In this document: piece by piece, positions 59,349 to 64,000 of the stretch | How the letters are laid out: each line of letters starts with the position of its first letter | Position numbering within the stretch: the stretch's first letter is position 1 | Virus record (IMG/VR): IMGVR_UViG_3300020411_003736 | Span: 62,001 to 126,000 of that record | Reading direction: 5' to 3' (one strand) | DNA from: a virus | Length of the DNA: 64,000 nt | The notes under the pieces: generated by a model | Database searches by the model: none | What the model saw: only the letters and a program-made list of their open reading frames with translations | What the model was told of the DNA's origin: nothing | Position numbers and translations under genes: made by a program

Positions 59349-59364
59349 TAGAATTCAAGAAAAC

Positions 59365-59394
59365 AAAAAGGGGAAACCGAAGCTTCCCCTTTTT
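59365..59394. terminator. Strong bidirectional-looking terminator after the major capsid gene
   Basis: AAAAAGGGGAA and TTCCCCTTTTT form a perfect 11-bp stem around an eight-base loop. On the minus strand it ends in TTTTT and lies 26 bases after the capsid stop codon. Confidence 0.9.
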
Positions 59395-59420
59395 AGGATC
59401 ATTAAGAATTCAATGATTTA

Positions 59421-61064
59421 TTAAATGGTATCCAAAGCGGAACACTTAATTAAACCATAAAACTCAGGTCGAATCATCTTCTTAGCGTAACGAGTCATCA
59501 CACCTTTTCTTGGTGTAAAATCAGAAGGATCATACACTAGAGGTGTTGTGATTAACGGTACATAAGGTGAATAGACAGCACCAGTTTCTAAGAAGTTACT
59601 TCCACGGAATCCAACCAATATTTGGTTTTCACTCATGTAAGGGTTCTTATAAACTGTGTATCTACCAGCAGCTTGACCGACTTTTGAGACACCCATAGCG
59701 AATTGAGCTTGTGCAGCATCACCATCGCCAGGCTGACTTACATAGCCAGGTAATGATTCAAGAATTGTAGCAATCTTAGGACCAACTACAACAAAATTAG
59801 CACCACCACGTAGTGTTAATCTGTGAATCTCATTAGAGACTTTCTGAATCTTAGCTACTAATGTTTGATACCACTCAAATTTCGTACCATAGAATGTATC
59901 AGTTACGAAATCAGATGTAGCAGAATCATACACTTTACCCACAGCAGCTGACCAGTAATCAACTGTTACAGCATCAGCAATCAACATATCAAGGATTTCC
60001 AAATCAATTTCCATTGAGATGTAATCACTCAACATAGAAGTCAATTCAGCTTCTGCATCAATTGAATGATAAGCGTTAAGATCTTGAGCAAGCTCAGGTG
60101 ACCAAACAGCTTTCAATTTACGGGTTTTAGCAACAATAGGTAGAGACCTAAGTTCTAAGTTCACTTCTGGTATGTTCAAAGTATCTTGAGTAGCATTACC
60201 AACTCTATCTTCAAAATCACCACGTGTAGCAGCTTCTGGTTGTTTTGGATATGTTATATTCCAAGAACCATCAGCATCACCAGCATCTGAAGCAGATACA
60301 ATCATCTGTATCTTTGAACCATTTTCAATTATTTGATTGAATTGTGGTACATTAACAGCTCCATTTGATCCACCATCAATAACCCAAGCTCTTACAGAAG
60401 CTTTATCAGGTCTTGTAAGGCCAGAAATACTAGCTGTTACACGCCAAAGTGCGGTTGTGCCAAGACTACTAGCAGACATCTCAGAATCGAAATCGATATC
60501 TTTAAAAGATGCTGTAGCAAGAGTGCCAGTACCATTATCATCATGACCAAAGGTTACTGCTTTGAAAGATGAACTACCATCGGAATAGCCATATTGACCT
60601 ACACCATAAAATCCACCTTCACCATAAGGTGCGGAAGATCCAGAAGGTGAGTTAGGACCAGTTTTACCATGAAGAGGATCATTTAGGGCCTTACCATTAA
60701 GGGCAGTACCATATTTGAAATCAAGGTAGAAAACAAGACCAGAAGGTAAGTTCATCGGTTGAACAGAAACTAATTCCTGTGCAACAATGTTACCGAAAAC
60801 ACGTCTTACCAAAGGAAGAGCAACACCAGACCATTCTTCATCACCTACACCAGCACCAGCTGATGGAGATGTTTTTGAGTTCTCAGAAATCAATTGACGA
60901 GCCTGGTTTTCTAGCAATACAGCCATACCAGAGCGTTGCCACTCATTTTCCATTCCCTCTAAAAGTCCAGATTTCTCCCATTTGGTAACGAGTTTTGCTG
61001 ACTCTTCTTTCTGCTTCCTCATAGGGGAAGGATCGAGAAGAGATTCGTTTACATAATTACTCAT
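59421..61064 (-). CDS. gp23: Major capsid protein (gp23-like)
   Basis: A 547-residue protein (T4 gp23 has 521). LLENQARQLISENS precedes GVALPLVRRVFGNIVAQELVSVQPMNLPSGLVFYLDFKYG, the signature block of T4-like capsid proteins. Further conserved parts are KTRKLKAVWSPELAQDLNAYHSIDAEAELTSMLSDYISMEI and the C-terminal GVMTRYAKKMIRPEFYGLI. The N-terminal ~65 residues are probably removed by the prohead protease, as in T4. It has a GGAG site. By eye the gene is less AT-rich than most neighbours, as expected for a highly expressed gene. Confidence 0.97.
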   Translation of the reverse strand: MSNYVNESLLDPSPMRKQKEESAKLVTKWEKSGLLEGMENEWQRSGMAVLLENQARQLISENSKTSPSAGAGVGDEEWSGVALPLVRRVFGNIVAQELVSVQPMNLPSGLVFYLDFKYGTALNGKALNDPLHGKTGPNSPSGSSAPYGEGGFYGVGQYGYSDGSSSFKAVTFGHDDNGTGTLATASFKDIDFDSEMSASSLGTTALWRVTASISGLTRPDKASVRAWVIDGGSNGAVNVPQFNQIIENGSKIQMIVSASDAGDADGSWNITYPKQPEAATRGDFEDRVGNATQDTLNIPEVNLELRSLPIVAKTRKLKAVWSPELAQDLNAYHSIDAEAELTSMLSDYISMEIDLEILDMLIADAVTVDYWSAAVGKVYDSATSDFVTDTFYGTKFEWYQTLVAKIQKVSNEIHRLTLRGGANFVVVGPKIATILESLPGYVSQPGDGDAAQAQFAMGVSKVGQAAGRYTVYKNPYMSENQILVGFRGSNFLETGAVYSPYVPLITTPLVYDPSDFTPRKGVMTRYAKKMIRPEFYGLIKCSALDTI

Positions 61065-61087
61065 TTGTCGTTCTCCAAATTAAAAGA

Positions 61088-62188
61088 TTAATTTTTTAGG
61101 ATTCCAGCTAATTTCTTAAAGCGTGATGCAACTTCACTTTCTTCTGTGATAATTTTCTTAGAAGTAGGTTTAGTTGAACCAGTTTTACGACTAGCTGCTT
61201 CTTGAACACTGCGCGACTTCACTTCATTATTTTCTTTCTGCATAGATTCTGCAAGTGTCGAATAAACTAACTTAATTTCACGAGTTGTTTGAGCTCTATC
61301 AAAGGTCTCAACAATTTTAAGTTTTTGTTCATTAGTCAATGCATACTCTTTGAAAAGTTTATTTGTGTAAAGTAGTTTAGCATTCAAAATGTTAACTTCA
61401 TGAAGCTTTTCACGTAAAAATGTGACAGCTTCCTTGTATTCATTAAGCTCAGATTGCAAATATTCAACCTGTTCGTGAACTTGACCTTTACCAGGATCTT
61501 CTTCATCAGAAGCAGAAGCTTGTTTAACTTGGTTGTCACCTTTTCCGATATTGGAAGAACTAGATTGTTCATCAATTTCTTCTTCTTCATCTTCTTCTTC
61601 GGTTACAACTTCTTCTTCTACTTTTTCGTTGTAAGCTTGTACTTGGTTTCCAGATTTTTTTCGCTTTTCAGCTCTAGTACCGGAATACTCTTCAAGCTCT
61701 TCATCTTCATCTCCTTCACTAACAGTCTCTTCATCAGATTCTTCAGTTTCAGAAATTTCCTGCTCAAGTTCTTTAATCACAGCTTCAAGATCAAGATTTT
61801 CTTCGCCATCAAATTCTTCTTCATCATCCATAGGCATTTCTTCATCTTCTTCAGCTACGACTGGGGCATATTTAACGCCATCAATTTCAATGATTTCAGA
61901 TTCATCTACTTCTTCATCATCCATAGGTGCTTCATCATCCATTTCCATATCATCCATAGGTGCTTCTTCTTCTCCGTAACGAGCCATATCTTCAGCATCC
62001 ATCTCTTCATCATCTACAGCCACTTCCATTTCATCTTCATCTTCCATATCATCTTCAGCTAATTTAGCGGACAACATAGATTTAAGTTGTGGAGCGAATG
62101 CTTCTTGAAGAGCGATTTTAGCGTTTTCTAATGCGGTTTCACGAACTGCTTTAGCATCTGCAATAGCTTCTTTAAGCAAATCAGACAT
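61088..62188 (-). CDS. gp22: Prohead core scaffold protein (gp22-like)
   Basis: The 366-residue protein starts SDLLKEAIADAKAVRETALENAKIALQEAF, very like marine T4-like gp22. A long Glu/Asp/Met repeat-rich region follows (about 45-165, with APMDD repeats), then a helical C-terminal part with VEYLQSELNEYKEAVTFLREKLHEV and a basic end. It forms the internal core on which gp23 assembles and is then degraded by the prohead protease. It lies immediately upstream of gp23. Confidence 0.9.
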   Translation of the reverse strand: MSDLLKEAIADAKAVRETALENAKIALQEAFAPQLKSMLSAKLAEDDMEDEDEMEVAVDDEEMDAEDMARYGEEEAPMDDMEMDDEAPMDDEEVDESEIIEIDGVKYAPVVAEEDEEMPMDDEEEFDGEENLDLEAVIKELEQEISETEESDEETVSEGDEDEELEEYSGTRAEKRKKSGNQVQAYNEKVEEEVVTEEEDEEEEIDEQSSSSNIGKGDNQVKQASASDEEDPGKGQVHEQVEYLQSELNEYKEAVTFLREKLHEVNILNAKLLYTNKLFKEYALTNEQKLKIVETFDRAQTTREIKLVYSTLAESMQKENNEVKSRSVQEAASRKTGSTKPTSKKIITEESEVASRFKKLAGILKN

Positions 62189-62220
62189 ATTATTGTCTCC
62201 ATATATGTTTTATATTGGAA

Positions 62221-62241
62221 TAAAGTTATTTTGGAACTTTA
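62221..62241 (-). repeat. Stem-loop in the scaffold-gene leader (proximal)
   Basis: TAAAGTT and AACTTTA form a 7-bp inverted repeat with a seven-base loop, about 35 bases upstream of the scaffold start codon. Confidence 0.4.
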
Positions 62242-62261
62242 ATAGAGGTTTCTATTTTTAG

Positions 62262-62282
62262 ACACCATATCAACCATGGTGT
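62262..62282 (-). repeat. Stem-loop in the scaffold-gene leader (distal)
   Basis: ACACCAT and ATGGTGT form a perfect 7-bp stem with a seven-base loop. It lies between bS21 and the scaffold gene. No U tract follows, so it may be an mRNA processing or stabilising element rather than a terminator. A TATTTATA element lies just upstream (62294-62301). Confidence 0.45.
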
Positions 62283-62306
62283 ATTGAGGTATATATAAAT
62301 ATAAAA

Positions 62307-62546
62307 TTAATTAGAAAAAGAAGCTTTTAAATGTTTTTTTCTTAGAATCAAACTCTTAGCTTTTTTTCTTTTAGTAACAGATGGTTTCTCATAAAAGCTT
62401 CTATCTTTTATCTCTTTCATCAAACCTGACAACTTTACATTCTTTTTGAATCTTCTTAACATAGAATCCACTGTTTCGTTTTTCTTTGCTTCTATATGAA
62501 GTCTTATATGTTTTATTTTTTTTAACTCTTTATCTTTTTTATTCAT
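62307..62546 (-). CDS. rpsU: Ribosomal protein bS21 homologue
   Basis: The 79-residue protein contains VDSMLRRFKKNVKLSGLMKEIKDRSFYEKPSVTKRKKAKSLILRKK. This matches the bS21 core [38 protein letters not shown] of E. coli. An extra charged N-terminal stretch (MNKKDKELKKIKHIR) and a shortened C-terminus are seen. bS21 sits near the anti-Shine-Dalgarno end of 16S rRNA and influences initiation. Phage copies are known and may replace the host protein. It shares one base with the upstream 89-residue gene. Confidence 0.9.
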   Translation of the reverse strand: MNKKDKELKKIKHIRLHIEAKKNETVDSMLRRFKKNVKLSGLMKEIKDRSFYEKPSVTKRKKAKSLILRKKHLKASFSN

Positions 62547-62815
62547 TAGAAAAAATCTTTATATTTTACATTTTCCATTGTCACCAACTTATTCGATATT
62601 TGTTGTTTGATATATCTATCAGCCAAATGTTTCTCTCTACCATATTTAGCTTTATCCCACTTCTTCTGTAATGATGGTGGTAAATCAGTCTCATTCAACC
62701 CATTATTTATAAATGAAGCAATTCTTCTAGAATCAACATTTGGTATCTTACGATATCTAAATTCCTCTAAAGTCTTTAACCACTTAGTAACCTCTTTAAT
62801 TGTCACTTTCTTCAT
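62546..62815 (-). CDS. Hypothetical protein, 89 residues
   Basis: A basic, helical protein (KKVTIKEVTKWLKTLEEFRYRK, DSRRIASFINNGLNETDLPPSLQKKWDKAKYGREKHLADRYIKQQ). The high Lys/Arg content could allow nucleic-acid or ribosome binding. It overlaps the actin-like gene by 20 bases and bS21 by one. I recognise no family. Confidence 0.55.
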   Translation of the reverse strand: MKKVTIKEVTKWLKTLEEFRYRKIPNVDSRRIASFINNGLNETDLPPSLQKKWDKAKYGREKHLADRYIKQQISNKLVTMENVKYKDFF

Positions 62816-63845
62816 TTTCTTCCTCTACCAACATAGCTTCCGATAAACATCCTCTCGAAACAGCTGTATGGGCATCTTCAATTAATATAATTTCTTTAAT
62901 TGGAATCGGAAATGTATCTTGGTCGAATTGTTCATTGAACACATCCACAAATCCTTTAACCAATGATGTTCCCCCACCTATAACTATTGGTACAGGTTCA
63001 GGAAAATTAGGTACATTTTCAACACCTTCAAACTGAACTTTTAGGTTCGTTAATAAATAGTTGATAAGAGCACCATAATAAGAACGAAGCGCAATTAAAA
63101 TGTTAGCTTCTTCCGAACCCTCATCATAGATATTATCAATATGTGATTTAGATATATCTAAAGTATTTGAATTTTCTTTTATGCTTGTTACTTTTGCAAC
63201 AGGTGAGCCTGTATCCATAGCCACATTTGAATCAACCCAATCACCACCTCTGGCAACACTAAAAGATAAAGCAGTCATTCCTTGATACATAACAGCAACA
63301 TTACACATACCAGCACCCATTGATATCGATACTCCAGTTAAAGCACTATCCACCAATCCCTCATATCCTAATGCCACAGCCTCTTCAATCACTTTAACCT
63401 CATAACCATACTGTTCAATAATAGTTTTCAATACATCTTCATGATAACTCACTTCTCTATTTTCATCAATTGGTTTTGCAGGTATGCAATATACGCAAAC
63501 TTCTTTATTAGTTTTACCTTTCTGTTTTTTTGCTTTACCTAAAATCTCACCAACGATAGCATTCAATACTGGAAGAGCATCATTTTCAGATGGATTTAAT
63601 AATCCACTTTTCATTGGTCTTCTTAATGTTGATGTGCTAAATATTTGAGCATAATTAAATGCATGTTGACCAACTATATGTACCTTACCACTCTTCTCCA
63701 CATAAGGTATCTTTTGTCTTGCCAACATTCTCTTAACCTGTGAAGTCTCTCCTTCAACAGTTAAAAAAGCATTTCTCTGTTTTTTGATTTTCTTTTCTCT
63801 AGCTGCGATATAAAATGATGTCCCGCAATCTAATCCTACACTCAT
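62796..63845 (-). CDS. Actin/MreB/ParM-superfamily ATPase
   Basis: In this 349-residue protein, VGLDCGTSFYIAARE provides the phosphate-1 loop, GVSISMGAGMCNVAVMYQG the phosphate-2 loop, and PIVIGGGTSLVKGFVDVF the adenosine motif. The connecting segments EVCVYCIPAKPID and KVIEEAVALGYEGLV fit plasmid-segregation actins. It could form filaments that position phage DNA or capsids, or act in virion assembly, since it lies just upstream of bS21 and the scaffold gene. It ends with a very acidic tail. The start overlaps the previous stop as ATGA. Confidence 0.85.
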   Translation of the reverse strand: MSVGLDCGTSFYIAAREKKIKKQRNAFLTVEGETSQVKRMLARQKIPYVEKSGKVHIVGQHAFNYAQIFSTSTLRRPMKSGLLNPSENDALPVLNAIVGEILGKAKKQKGKTNKEVCVYCIPAKPIDENREVSYHEDVLKTIIEQYGYEVKVIEEAVALGYEGLVDSALTGVSISMGAGMCNVAVMYQGMTALSFSVARGGDWVDSNVAMDTGSPVAKVTSIKENSNTLDISKSHIDNIYDEGSEEANILIALRSYYGALINYLLTNLKVQFEGVENVPNFPEPVPIVIGGGTSLVKGFVDVFNEQFDQDTFPIPIKEIILIEDAHTAVSRGCLSEAMLVEEENEESDN

Positions 63846-64000
63846 AACCCACTCCTAAGTTCTTTTAATTTATCTTTTTGTAACTTTACAGATCCATCTA
63901 TTGTTTCATCTGTATCTAATTTAAAATCTGTTGGTTTTTCAGCAACGATATGTTTCTTTACATTCACGTCTACAACCCCAATATCTTTCTTTCTATTTGG
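63842..64000 (-). CDS. C-terminal part of a gene cut by the window edge
   Basis: 52 codons are open from the right edge to a TGA that overlaps the actin-like start. The visible end is charged (KKHIVAEKPTDFKLDTDETIDG, then KLQKDKLKELRSGL). In T4-like genomes portal or prohead protease genes lie near here, but this tail is not enough to name it. Confidence 0.5.
   Translation of the reverse strand, partial: PNRKKDIGVVDVNVKKHIVAEKPTDFKLDTDETIDGSVKLQKDKLKELRSGL

Noticed and set aside
61904-61990. DNA repeat array in the scaffold gene
   Set aside because: The repeats encode acidic APMDD/MDDE units of the gp22 core, a usual low-complexity protein region, not a separate element.
1-64000. Plus-strand open frames scattered through the window
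   Set aside because: All lie opposite well-supported minus-strand genes, have biased composition (rich in His, Leu, Ile, Ser) and lack ribosome sites; they are shadows.
1-64000. tRNA genes, CRISPR arrays, insertion sequences, integrase or attachment sites
   Set aside because: No cloverleaf-like gaps, regular repeat-spacer arrays, transposase or integrase motifs were seen; intergenic gaps are all shorter than 200 bases once the small ORFs are counted.

Overview
The window is a stretch of a large T4-like tailed-phage (myovirus) genome. It is AT-rich (roughly one third G+C by eye), tightly packed, and every supported gene lies on the minus strand, so transcription runs from high to low coordinates. 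Homologues of T4 head, neck, tail and replication proteins appear in T4-like order (scaffold, major capsid, neck, sheath, tube, baseplate, then gp32, UvsX, RNase H, gp41, gp43, gp45, gp44, gp62). Gene content such as PhoH, peptide deformylase, class II ribonucleotide reductase, ribosomal protein bS21 and sugar-nucleotide genes resembles marine T4-like phages. The host must be Gram-negative, because the phage carries a full-length TonB-dependent outer-membrane receptor. The signal peptide and domain layout of that receptor look like those of the Bacteroidota/Marinimicrobia (FCB) side of the tree, but this is inference.

Layout in transcription order. (1) 64.0-59.4 kb: an actin-like ATPase, bS21, scaffold gp22 and major capsid gp23, closed by a strong terminator. 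(2) 59.3-44.6 kb: neck gp13/gp14/gp15-like proteins, sheath gp18, tube gp19, gp26-like baseplate protein with a probable frameshift product, tape measure, tube-initiator-like protein, LysM baseplate protein and a large hub-like protein. (3) 44.5-40.9 kb: an unexpected family-A DNA polymerase domain, a large unknown protein and a small one. (4) 40.8-35.7 kb: gp32, UvsX, 5'-nuclease, gp41 helicase and a Mom-like protein. (5) 35.6-30.8 kb: a B12-dependent ribonucleotide reductase followed directly by the TonB-dependent receptor, with a switch-like RNA leader and a terminator. (6) 30.7-25.8 kb: gp43, gp45, gp44, a zinc protein and gp62. (7) 25.8-20.5 kb: membrane proteins, an epimerase, a second Mom-like protein, a DUF1599-type protein, ClpP, a RecB-like nuclease and a SLOG protein. 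(8) 20.4-3.4 kb: an approximately 17-kb surface-glycan island (two GT4, two GT2 and one GT32 glycosyltransferases, FkbM methyltransferase, GDP-mannose dehydratase, RfbH-like dehydratase, RmlD-like reductase, NeuB, NeuA and a HAD phosphatase). (9) 3.3 kb to the left edge: small proteins, an HNH-like protein, peptide deformylase, a secreted protein, PhoH and the first codons of denV.

The most notable system is at 30.7-35.6 kb. A cobalamin-dependent ribonucleotide reductase is followed, 86 bases later, by an outer-membrane TonB-dependent receptor. The leader between them can fold into two mutually exclusive pairings, one of which masks the receptor's Shine-Dalgarno sequence. A plausible reading is that the phage equips the infected cell to import a scarce nutrient (possibly B12) or to alter its surface, under RNA-level control. 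Other unusual points are a family-A polymerase core in a phage that already has a family-B replicase, a start-less tail-chaperone-like ORF reachable only by frameshifting on a T7 run in the gp26 homologue, phage-borne bS21, two Mom-like paralogues, and an actin homologue beside the capsid genes.
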